Source: Veillonella sp. VA139
GTDB lineage: Bacteria > Bacillota > Negativicutes > Veillonellales > Veillonellaceae
Assembly (NCBI RefSeq): GCF_003992005.1
Contig: NZ_RQVL01000011.1
Location: 1-64,000 of the forward strand
Reading direction: 5' to 3'
DNA: 64,000 nucleotides
This document shows, one piece after another, positions 1 to 7,504 of the stretch; within the stretch, counting starts at the first letter, position 1, and the number at the start of each line of letters is the position of its first letter. The notes below the pieces were generated by a model. That model was not told the DNA's origin and made no database searches. It saw only the letters and a program-made list of their open reading frames with translations. The translations under genes were made by a program, and so were the position numbers.

Positions 1-531
1 GGTGATTTAGTTCCAACAAACGGATTCCAAGGACCAACTATTTCTACTATACAAAATGTCTACAAAGCATTCCGTGACCATGAAGGTGCTAATAATATTA
101 TGAGCAATATTGCTAAAGAGTTATCTCCAGCATATGCAAACTATTACCAAGCATTAACAGGTCGTAAACGAGACTGGAACAAAGACGTAGATGGAAGAAG
201 CTATAGTACAGGAGAAAGGGTTGCAAAAGGTCTTGGTTTTAGACCTGTATCTGATTCTGTAGAGTATGATACATCTAGTATTTTAAAAGACAAAGAAACA
301 GAAGAAAAAAATAAAAAACAAAAACTACTTAATAAATATCTTGATGACCCTAAATCAGTTACGAATAAAGAGTTACATGAAGCGGGTATTAAGGGGGCTG
401 ACATTAGAAGAGCAAAAGAAAATTTAGCAAAAACAAAAACACAAAAAGCATTATCAAATATGCCTAAGAACAAACAAACAGAAAGTAAAAAGACAGCTCA
501 AGCATTTGAAGAATTTGAGGAGGACCTATAA
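1..531 (+). CDS. C-terminal part of a large phage virion-type protein (5' end outside window)
   Basis: The reading frame is open from base 1, so the first internal Met (base 100) is not a start. 176 codons are visible. The tail is hydrophilic and rich in Lys and Glu, ending in an acidic FEEFEEDL. A segment with GLGFRPVSDSVEYD resembles the C-terminal ends of very large polyvalent or internal virion proteins of podovirus-like phages; this is recognition by eye only. It sits just before an endolysin, which fits the end of a late structural operon, and its stop codon lies inside a terminator hairpin. Function is otherwise unknown. Confidence 0.6.
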   Translation, partial: GDLVPTNGFQGPTISTIQNVYKAFRDHEGANNIMSNIAKELSPAYANYYQALTGRKRDWNKDVDGRSYSTGERVAKGLGFRPVSDSVEYDTSSILKDKETEEKNKKQKLLNKYLDDPKSVTNKELHEAGIKGADIRRAKENLAKTKTQKALSNMPKNKQTESKKTAQAFEEFEEDL

Positions 532-549
532 TGGGTCTTCCTCTTTTTA
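517..549 (+). terminator. Terminator hairpin overlapping the stop codon of the virion protein gene
   Basis: GAGGAGGACC (517-526) pairs with GGTCTTCCTC (534-543), with one G-U pair and a 7-base loop, followed by TTTTT. The stop codon lies in the loop. It would end the late structural transcript, or thin it before the lysis genes. Confidence 0.6.
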
Positions 550-562
550 TTAGGAGGAATTT

Positions 563-1078
563 ATGAACTATACATTAAATGATATTCAGTATATGGCTAG
601 TGTATCCAATGCTGAAAGTATTACATTGCATTGGGAGGCATCTGGTTATGGAGCAACTTCTGAACACTATCATATTAACATCCTTGGAGATGGTACTATC
701 TACTCTGATTACGATAATCTTGACGTACGTTGTAGTCATACTTGGCATAGGAATACTAGCAACATTGGTATTTCTTTGGCGTGCTGTGCCGATGCTTCGG
801 TCTGGAAAGACGGTAGAGTTGATTTTGGAACGTACCCCCCAACTAACAAGCAAGTGGAAGTTATGGCACAAGTTGTGGCTGCTATCTGTAAGAGTAAGGG
901 ATGGGAACCAACTGTAGATAGAGTAAAAACACATGCAGAATGGGCAGATATTGATGGATATGGAATTCATGATGATGACCCAGATATGCGTTGGGATTTG
1001 CTAAAACTTCCACAAGAAGAAGGTAATGGAGGAGATATTATTCGTGGGAAAGCTAATTGGTACTTGGCACGCTATTAA
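563..1078 (+). CDS. Phage endolysin, N-acetylmuramoyl-L-alanine amidase (T7 lysozyme-like, Amidase_2)
   Basis: 171 residues, one catalytic domain, no signal peptide. It should cleave the bond between N-acetylmuramic acid and L-Ala in peptidoglycan to release phage. Visible zinc-site candidates are H23 in TLHWEASGYG, H124 in VKTHAEWAD and the Asp-rich DDDPDMRW segment near 137-144, in the order seen in Amidase_2/PGRP enzymes. The HTWHRNTSNIGISL segment matches the family's core strand. The ribosome binding site AGGAGGAATTT precedes the ATG. It follows the virion gene and its stop overlaps the ribosome binding site of the next gene, as in a lysis cassette. Family call is firm; the exact ligand set is inferred. 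Confidence 0.85.
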   Translation: MNYTLNDIQYMASVSNAESITLHWEASGYGATSEHYHINILGDGTIYSDYDNLDVRCSHTWHRNTSNIGISLACCADASVWKDGRVDFGTYPPTNKQVEVMAQVVAAICKSKGWEPTVDRVKTHAEWADIDGYGIHDDDPDMRWDLLKLPQEEGNGGDIIRGKANWYLARY

Positions 1079-1085
1079 GGAGAAG

Positions 1086-1622
1086 ATGACTCCGCCTGTA
1101 TTAGTGATTATAGCTATTGCGATTATAGCCACTATATGGGCTTATTTTTATTCCCATAACCAAACTATCGAGGATATACCTACAGGCACCTCTATGAGCC
1201 ACACAGCTACCTTAAATCAAGTATCTAAGACAAATACAACTGTCGGATACGTAGAAAAGGAAGTTATTAATGGTGTTCGAGAAGATACTGACTTCGAGGC
1301 TACCGTGCACCAACCAAAGGTGGTAGTAAAAGTTAATGGAGAAAAACAAGACTTTAAACTTTTACAAAATGAATCGAGAAAGTTTGAAGATGGGAAGGTT
1401 GTATTGACACAAACATCTGAGGTTGTATTCGATGTAAAGGTTCCAAATAAAAATAAACTTACTGTATATGCTGATACACATGCTAGGCTAAATGAATTTC
1501 ATTATGGCATAGGAGTGGAAAAACAAAACGGTAAGTTTAGATATGGTGCTGTATACGATTTAAAAGACAAAGAACCAGAGTTCTATATTAGATATGACTT
1601 ACTAAAAGTTACAACTGAATAA
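1086..1622 (+). CDS. Membrane-anchored phage protein of unknown function
   Basis: I place the start at ATG 1086, just after AAGGAGA, rather than at an upstream in-frame Met (1026) that lies inside the endolysin gene. The 178-residue product has one N-terminal membrane segment (VLVIIAIAIIATIWAYFY) and about 150 residues that would face the periplasm. The body is rich in beta-type segments and charged, with no clear coiled coil and no lipobox, so it is not an obvious spanin or holin, although its place behind an endolysin suggests a lysis or host-envelope role. I do not recognise a family. Confidence 0.65.
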   Translation: MTPPVLVIIAIAIIATIWAYFYSHNQTIEDIPTGTSMSHTATLNQVSKTNTTVGYVEKEVINGVREDTDFEATVHQPKVVVKVNGEKQDFKLLQNESRKFEDGKVVLTQTSEVVFDVKVPNKNKLTVYADTHARLNEFHYGIGVEKQNGKFRYGAVYDLKDKEPEFYIRYDLLKVTTE

Positions 1623-1630
1623 GAAAGAAG

Positions 1631-1654
1631 GGTGGATTTCCACCCTCTTTTTTC
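1631..1654 (+). terminator. Rho-independent terminator after the lysis genes
   Basis: GGGTGG (1631-1636), loop ATTT, CCACCC (1641-1646), then TCTTTTTT. It directly follows the stop codon at 1620-1622. Confidence 0.85.
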
Positions 1655-1691
1655 ATGTTTTATAAATACACGAAATGCATAGTTAATACAC

Positions 1692-1720
1692 TTGCATTAA
1701 CTTGCGAGTTATGTTATAAT
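1692..1720 (+). promoter_or_regulatory. Sigma-70-type promoter upstream of the small Cys protein and non-coding region
   Basis: TTGCAT (1692-1697), 17-base spacer, perfect TATAAT (1715-1720). It lies between a terminator and the gene at 1789. It could also drive the structured non-coding region beyond that gene, where I see no other promoter. Confidence 0.75.
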
Positions 1721-1788
1721 GTCATTGAGCCTAAAAAGGCTTAATATTTTAACCTTGAAGTTAACTAGTAAGTAAAGGAGAGATAAGA

Positions 1789-2016
1789 ATGGACGAAGTA
1801 ACAAAAGAGATTCTAAGAGATTATCCATCTATCAGAAAGAAAAAGACAAGGTTAGCTCGCAGATACGAAAAAGAAGCACAAACAGAAGCTAGATGTATTC
1901 AATGTGCTCATGCAAAATTATCTGCAAACTTATGGCAGGCTTGGTGCCCAATTAAGAATGGATTTAGAAAAGCTGAGACACTTAAAAAGTGTAAAGACTT
2001 TGTGCTTTCAGTATAA
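1789..2016 (+). CDS. Small phage protein with Cys residues (possible metal-binding)
   Basis: 75 residues, starting at ATG 1789 behind AAAGGAGAG. The N-terminal half is strongly basic (RKKKTRLARRYEKEAQ). The second half has CIQC, a Cys in WCP and a final Cys in KKCKDF, a spacing compatible with a small zinc site. I do not recognise a family. The basic stretch plus Cys cluster suggests nucleic-acid contact, but that is inference. It is the only gene between the lysis block and the long non-coding region. Confidence 0.6.
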   Translation: MDEVTKEILRDYPSIRKKKTRLARRYEKEAQTEARCIQCAHAKLSANLWQAWCPIKNGFRKAETLKKCKDFVLSV

Positions 2017-2040
2017 CATAAAGATTACAAATGGGGCTAG

Positions 2041-2540
2041 TACCATGACGTAGAACTGTTACCGTGCGTTAAAACTAGAGGACACTGTATCAAATAACAG
2101 TAAGATATTTGAAGCGACCAATCGCTAAATATTGGAGCGGAGAGGTGGTGATTAAGCCAGATTAACCCACCTCAATATCCGTGTCGGACGGCACCGACTA
2201 AGAAATGCGGTGTGGGATGCCCTGCGTAAAGAAGAAATCCCCGTGAAACCTTGAGTTCAGGACACGACACTAGTAAGACTCCCGCTGGGACTCTAAGTTT
2301 AGTGGCATACTTTTATTTGTCATGCCTAAAAATATGAGTGAGGGGAGAGGGGCTTGATTTGTTGTCTATTATAGATTGAATGAATTGACATGGCATGTTT
2401 TCTTACGATTCTGGATAGTAAGAGGGGGATTAGTCTACTTCAGAAATGAGACATTCGAGACGAGACTTGACCGTATGAGACTATCCCAAGGTGTAATTTT
2501 AGTAACCATATTTTACGCCTAGGGGGTAGGTGTACCCAAA
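2041..2540 (+). ncRNA. Candidate large structured phage non-coding RNA
   Basis: No credible ORF lies in 2017-2884, yet the sequence is full of pairing segments: ACTGTTA 2055-2061 with TAACAGT 2095-2101; ATATTT/AGCGA 2105-2117 with TCGCT/AAATAT 2122-2132; GAGGTGG 2142-2148 with CCACCTC 2167-2173; GTCGG 2183-2187 with CCGAC 2194-2198; GGCAT 2304-2308 with ATGCC 2322-2326; GGGAT-AGTCT 2426-2436 with AGACTATCCC 2478-2487 (one bulge); and AGGTGTAA 2489-2496 with TTACGCCT 2513-2520 (one G-U). Phages are known to carry large ornate RNAs such as GOLLD and ROOL, often in late regions. I cannot assign this to either class by eye. Strand is inferred from the upstream promoter and neighbouring genes. Confidence 0.5.
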
Positions 2541-2575
2541 TGAAGGTAATTCAAATACAAATAATATAAATAATT

Positions 2576-2848
2576 TAACTACGAAGTAGTTACTCAGAAG
2601 CGTAGCGTATGAGGTTAGGTATACTCACCAGCAAGCTGGTTCGCATTCGCTAACGCTCAAATAGATTATAAAACTTTAAACATAACAACCAATTACGAAG
2701 AAAGTTGTTCCTCGTTGATTAATACTTGACATAACACTTTTCGACGTAATTGCTAATTTATCTAACGTAGTTTATCTAAATTAGATAATAGTTTTAAAGT
2801 AATAATAAACGCAATGACGTTAGTCATTGTTCAAGCCTTCGGCTTGAA
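2576..2848. repeat. Cluster of short perfect hairpins with tiny loops
   Basis: Successive perfect palindromes sit in AT-rich DNA: AACTAC-GAA-GTAGTT (about 2577-2591), ACCAGC-AA-GCTGGT (2627-2640), TTATCTAA-A-TTAGATAA (about 2771-2788), CAATGAC-GTTA-GTCATTG (2812-2829) and, abutting it, TTCAAGCC-TTC-GGCTTGAA (2830-2848). The sequences differ but the design is the same, which is unlike random non-coding DNA. They may be the 3' part of the non-coding RNA, processing sites or mobile hairpin elements. No T-run follows the last one, so it is not an obvious terminator. Confidence 0.6.
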
Positions 2849-2884
2849 GTATATAGTTAATAAAAAAAGAGAGGTGATGTAGGG

Positions 2885-5735
2885 ATGGATTTTTGTAGCT
2901 TACATACGCACAGTGATTTTTCCCTTTTTTGACGGATTCGCAAAACTAGATGATAAAATTACTAGAGCTAAGGAGTTAGGCTATACTGCTTTAGCAATGA
3001 CAGAGCATGGAACTACTACTGGCTTAATGGAGTTCTATTTAAAGTGCAAAAAGAATGGGTTGAAACCAGTCCTAGGTTACGAGGGGTACTTCTGCTTTGA
3101 ACCAGAAATTAAAGGTGGCACCACTTACCATATCATTCTACTAGCTAAAAACCTTGTTGGTTATAGAAATATCATGAAACTAGCTACATATGGAACAGAA
3201 CACTTCTACAAAAAACCTAGAATTGGATTCGAGGCTTTGAGGAAATACCATGAAGGTATTATTTGTACAACTGCATGTATAGCAGGAATCCTAGCTGTAG
3301 AAGAACCATTAGAGATGATTAAGGAAATGAAATCTATCTTTGGAGAAGACTTTTACCTTGAGGTTCAGCCACATGACTTTCCAGAACAATATATATATAA
3401 CGATAAAGTATTCGTATTGGCAGAACAAACAAATACAAAAGTTGTAGTAACTGACGATAGTCATTATGTTTGGAAAGAAGATTGTGAAACACATCGGATG
3501 TGGCTAGGTTTAGGAGACCAAGACGAATATTATAGTTCTGGCGACTATCACATGATGAGTAAAGAAGAAATGATTTCTTTCTTTAAAGGTAAAGATTTGA
3601 CACAATCTTTACTTTGTGTAGATGAGATTATTAATAAATGCAATGTAGAAATTCCTCTAGGAGAGGAACACTACCCAGTATTTGATACTAGGGACCCTAT
3701 GAGATACCTAAAAGACCAATGCAACATTGGATGGCATACAAAGGGTATTGCTCAATTACCAAATAAAGAAGAGTATAAAGAACGAGCTATGCATGAATTT
3801 AATGTCCTTGAACAATGTAAATACATTAATTATATGTGCATTATTCATGATATGTTACGATTCTGTAAAGGAGAGAATATTCCTACTGGTATAGGTCGGG
3901 GTTCTGTTGGTGGTAGCTTAATAGCATACCTATCTGACATTACAGATGTGGACCCAGTAAAATATAACCTTATCCTAGAACGGTTTGCAAATCCAGAAAG
4001 GGTTACATTAGCAGATATTGATGTGGATGTGGCTTCCTCAAGACGTGAAGAGGTTATAGAATATATCCGTCAGAAGTACGGGGAAGTGTATCAAATACGA
4101 ACCATTGGATACATTTCTGATAAATCTGCTGTACAAAGAGCGGGGCAAGCCTTGGGATACGCACCTTCTGATGTAGATACTATATCTAAAAACATTAATA
4201 GTGTTGATGAAGTACACGACGAAAAGCTAAGAACATTATCTAAAAAGTTTATGGGGCATATATCCACATACGGAAAGCATGCATCAGCAGTGGTTGTATT
4301 TCCAGAGGATGTAACTAATTGGTGTGCTATAGAAAAGACTAAGGATGCGATTGTAGCGGCTCAAGACTTTCACTTGCTAGAAAAACAAGGAATCATGAAG
4401 TTGGATATACTTGGGCTTGAAGCATTAGATATTATCCAAAATACTCTTAACCGAATACCAGAAGAAATTAATCTTTCTAACATCGACATGAAAGACAAGA
4501 AGACTGGCGACATGTTAAGAGCAGGGCATACAGCTGGTTGTTTTCAAATCGAATCAAAAACTATGACAGAAATCGTCCAAGCCATTAATACCAACAAGGT
4601 AGAAGACCTTATTGATACAGTGGCTATTGGTAGACCTGGTGTACTTGATGCGGGAATGGATAAAACCTTTGAAGCTAGAAGGCAGGGGAAAGAAAAAATA
4701 ACTTATCTACATCCTAAGTTAGTACCAATACTAATGGATACAGAAGGTGTTATCTTATACCAAGAGCAAATCATGCAAATAGCACAATCACTATGTGGAT
4801 ACACATACGGAAAAGCAGATAATATTCGCCGTGTTATTGGTCGTAAGATTGTAGAGGAAATGCAACCTATCATTGATGAAATGGTACAGGCTGGAATTAA
4901 AAATGGGATAGGACAAGATACGATGAGACGCATTTGTGATGAAATCGTTACATTCGCATCGTATGGTTTTAACAGAGGTCATAGTGCCGCTTATGGTATT
5001 ACCTCATGGAGAACAGCTTGGTTGAAAGCTAATTATCCAGCAGAGTTTATGGCATCGTTACTTGATTCCACGGTGGGAGATAAAGCTAAGTTTGCAACAT
5101 ACATAGACCATTGCAAAGAGATTGGCATCAAGGTATATCCGCCAAGTATAGCTCATAGCTCTCACGAGTGCAAAACGCATGGTAAAAATATACTATTAGG
5201 TTTTAACTCTATATCTGGAACAGGTAATAGCGTTATCCCAAACGGAAACGATGCATTGACCTTCTTAGAAGATAATATCAAACTCAATAAAACTGTATTA
5301 AAAAATCTAGTTAAATCTGGTGCATTAGATAAATATACCGATAAAACTAGATGCGAATTACTGGAGTATATAGATTGGCTTAAAGATAAACGAAAGTCAA
5401 AAGGAGAGTTTCAATATTCTGGAGAAGAATGTGAAACAGATTCTCAAATGGAATTTGGTGTTCTAGGATATTCCTTTACAGACGTGTTTGCCGATTACGA
5501 TACAGGAATAGCGGATGAGATAGTAAATTTCTCCTCTATGATTGTAAACGTTAAAGCACACAAAACACGAAAAGGCAAGCCCATGGCTTTTGTAAAAGCT
5601 ATGACTAGAAAAGGAGTACAAGAATGGGTCATCTTTGATGGTGACTTCTCAAAATTAGAAAAAGGAAATGTGTATATCGTTAGATTGAATGGAACAATCA
5701 TACAAGACTTTATACAAGCAAAAAGGGTAGCATAA
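2885..5735 (+). CDS. Phage DnaE-type DNA polymerase III alpha subunit, frameshift near the start
   Basis: C-family replicase of about 950 residues, shorter than cellular DnaE. ATG 2885 follows AGAGAGGTGATG and reads 15 codons containing the PHP-domain motif HTHSDFSLF, then meets TGA at 2930-2932. The rest continues in the +1 frame (DGFAKLDDKI...) to 5735; a GTG at 2913 is the only start in that frame and would lose the PHP histidines. The palm is shown by GIGRGSVGGSLIAYL and ADIDVDVAS (catalytic Asp), followed by helix-hairpin-type segments and a C-terminal OB fold (residues about 850-930). The junction reads CTT TTT TGA C, which could be a programmed +1 site, a real mutation or a sequencing error in a T-run. 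The gene implies a phage that replicates with its own polymerase. Confidence 0.8.
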
Positions 5736-5752
5736 TCGCTACCCTCTTTTTT
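5725..5752. terminator. Bidirectional terminator between the phage polymerase and XRE genes
   Basis: GGGTAGC (5725-5731), loop, GCTACCC (5738-5744), then TCTTTTTT. The polymerase stop codon TAA (5733-5735) is in the loop, and the convergent repressor gene ends at 5751. Confidence 0.85.
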
Positions 5753-6065
5753 ATTGTGATTCTTCTGCTAGTTTTGTATAAACGAAAGCCTTTATTGTTC
5801 CCGAATTTTTGGGGTCCAAGATATAGTTAGCTACATCTATAGGATACATTTGTGCTAAATCACTTCCGTATAATATATATTCTGGTGTTGCTCCCAGTGC
5901 CTTTGCTAATTTCTGTGCAGTTGGCATTCTCATGTCTTTAGTTATCCCGTTTTCTATGCGAGAGATAACTGTTAGGCTAACACCGCCTAGCTTGTCTGAC
6001 AATTCTTGTTGAGTTAATCCAGCCTTGATTCTTAATCGTTTGACTCTTTCTCCTATTGTTTCCAT
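5751..6065 (-). CDS. XRE-family helix-turn-helix repressor
   Basis: 104 residues. The N-terminal part (about 5-65) is a classic HTH_3 domain: GERVKRLRIKAGLTQQELSD, SRIENG and AQKLAKALGATPEYIL. The remaining 40 residues are a short tail without a protease or dimerisation domain I can name. It would bind operator DNA as a dimer and is likely a phage lysogeny-type regulator. It is transcribed on its own, convergent with the polymerase, from a good promoter just upstream (6089-6117), with three TACTGYA repeats beyond. The start is ATG at 6065 behind AAAGGAGT. Confidence 0.88.
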   Translation of the reverse strand: METIGERVKRLRIKAGLTQQELSDKLGGVSLTVISRIENGITKDMRMPTAQKLAKALGATPEYILYGSDLAQMYPIDVANYILDPKNSGTIKAFVYTKLAEESQ

Positions 6066-6088
6066 AAGAATACTCCTTTCTTAATAAC

Positions 6089-6117
6089 ATTATATCATGT
6101 ACAAGTTAAATTATCAA
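6089..6117 (-). promoter_or_regulatory. Promoter of the XRE repressor
   Basis: On the minus strand, TTGATA (6117-6112), a 17-base spacer and TATAAT (6094-6089), about 25 bases before the start codon. Confidence 0.75.
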
Positions 6118-6367
6118 CGAATTAAGATAATATAAAGTACTGTAATTTACTGCATTTTATACTGCAATACTAATCGTTTTCTTGTGTTTTGATTGGATTT
6201 GTGTGGTTTATTTGGTGTTTGTTAATGGGTAGGTAAGCCTAGAAATGGCTTACTTTACAGCTTTTTCTGTATTTTTATATATAATTATGGTACTATAGTG
6301 AAGGTAGATTTATATCGTTCTGTATATATACAATCATTAGGTAAAGTTACTTACATGCGAGGTTAAT
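6118..6367. other. Phage-host junction region with three TACTGYA repeats
   Basis: AT-rich intergenic DNA between the phage repressor and the first chromosomal-type gene. TACTGTA or TACTGCA occurs at 6138, 6148 and 6160, 20-45 bases upstream of the repressor -35 box and spaced about one helical turn, so these may be operator half-sites. The prophage edge (attachment site) should lie around here, but I see no integrase or direct repeat pair inside the window that would fix it. Confidence 0.4.
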
Positions 6368-7204
6368 GTGAAACGAATTATTATAGGAATAGTGGGGCTT
6401 ATTGTAGCTATCGGTTTATACTTTGGGATACAGTACCAGAGATCTTGGGACTATAAGGCTGTAGGCGTGCCGGTTTTAAATTATCATCGTGTTGATACAG
6501 GGATTCGCCACTCTTTGGTGGTGCCTCCAGAAGAGTTCAAGAAACAAATGCAATATCTCCATGATGAGGGATATCATACAATTACTATGGATGAATTGTA
6601 CGATTATGTAACAAAGGGAACGGAATTACCGGATAAGCCCGTGCTGATTACATTTGATGATGGTTATATTGATAACTATAAACATGCATTTCCTATTTTA
6701 AAAGAATACAATATGAAAGCCACTTTGTTCATGATTACTAGTGCATTTGGTGAAAGTCGTTTTGTGAATGTAGAACAATTAAAAGAAATGCAAGCGAATG
6801 GCATCGATATCCAAAGTCATACAGTGAATCATAAAGATTTAACCAAGATGTCTTTGGACCAAGCACGTGATGAATTGATTAGATCGAAAGCGGTGTTAGA
6901 AGATCGTATGAAACACCCTGTTCGTTATATTGCATATCCAGGTGGGTTTTCCAATAAAGATATAGATATGATGGCAGAAGAAAGTGGGTATCGTATGGCT
7001 TTTACAGTGCAAGCTGGAAATGTTGAGCCAGGACAAGATTTATATAACTTGCCACGACAAGCGGTATTCTTTAACGATACACCATTTGAAAACTTCTGGG
7101 TTCGATTACATTATCCGTGGGAAAATGCTTTTATGTGGCGCATCCATGATAAATTACTAGAATGGAATCTGAAAGGCTTAGCAGATTTAGAACCATTGTT
7201 TTAG
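6368..7204 (+). CDS. Membrane-anchored polysaccharide deacetylase (NodB family)
   Basis: 278 residues from a GTG start behind GCGAGG. An N-terminal signal anchor (IIIGIVGLIVAIGLYFGI) places the enzyme on the outer face of the inner membrane. The NodB motifs are visible: LNYHRV, TFDDGY (about residues 96-101, metal and catalytic Asp), SHTVNH (about 154-159, metal His) and the YPGG loop. It should remove N- or O-acetyl groups from a surface glycan or peptidoglycan; the substrate cannot be read from sequence. It stands alone between the phage end and a strong terminator. Confidence 0.88.
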   Translation: MKRIIIGIVGLIVAIGLYFGIQYQRSWDYKAVGVPVLNYHRVDTGIRHSLVVPPEEFKKQMQYLHDEGYHTITMDELYDYVTKGTELPDKPVLITFDDGYIDNYKHAFPILKEYNMKATLFMITSAFGESRFVNVEQLKEMQANGIDIQSHTVNHKDLTKMSLDQARDELIRSKAVLEDRMKHPVRYIAYPGGFSNKDIDMMAEESGYRMAFTVQAGNVEPGQDLYNLPRQAVFFNDTPFENFWVRLHYPWENAFMWRIHDKLLEWNLKGLADLEPLF

Positions 7205-7275
7205 GGGATGTTATATCATTAACATAGCATAAGATAGGTCTTAAAGGTAGTAGATTCCTTTTGGTGAGCCAATAG

Positions 7276-7319
7276 AAAAAGAGGAAAGTTGATACTTTTT
7301 AATCAACTTTCCTCTTTTT
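7276..7319. terminator. Strong bidirectional terminator (18-bp perfect stem)
   Basis: AAAAAGAGGAAAGTTGAT (7276-7293) pairs perfectly with ATCAACTTTCCTCTTTTT (7302-7319). It serves the deacetylase gene. The stem core AGAGGAAAGTTGA recurs in the terminator at 12137. Confidence 0.9.
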
Positions 7320-7346
7320 ATTGGAAACTATTTTGTTACAATCCCA

Positions 7347-7445
7347 TTTTTTAGGAATAATCCATAGTATTTTGCGGTACATAAGCGTAACCAAACGCCT
7401 ATATGCCGATAATTTTTATTTAGGAACAATGCATAGTATTTCTCT
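7347..7445. repeat. Imperfect direct repeat pair in the intergenic region before prfC
   Basis: TTTAGGAATAATCCATAGTA (from about 7350) and TTTAGGAACAATGCATAGTA (from about 7420) differ at two positions and lie about 70 bases apart, in the stretch between the 7276 terminator and the end of prfC. No gene or known element explains them. Confidence 0.45.
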
Positions 7446-7504
7446 GTGTATTGCAGATAGTATGACTAAACTTTAGTTACTTATATCTCAAAGTATAGAA
7501 TATG

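Noticed and set aside
2017-2884. tRNA genes in the phage non-coding region
   Set aside because: No cloverleaf with a T-loop GTTCRA sequence and acceptor pairing could be drawn.
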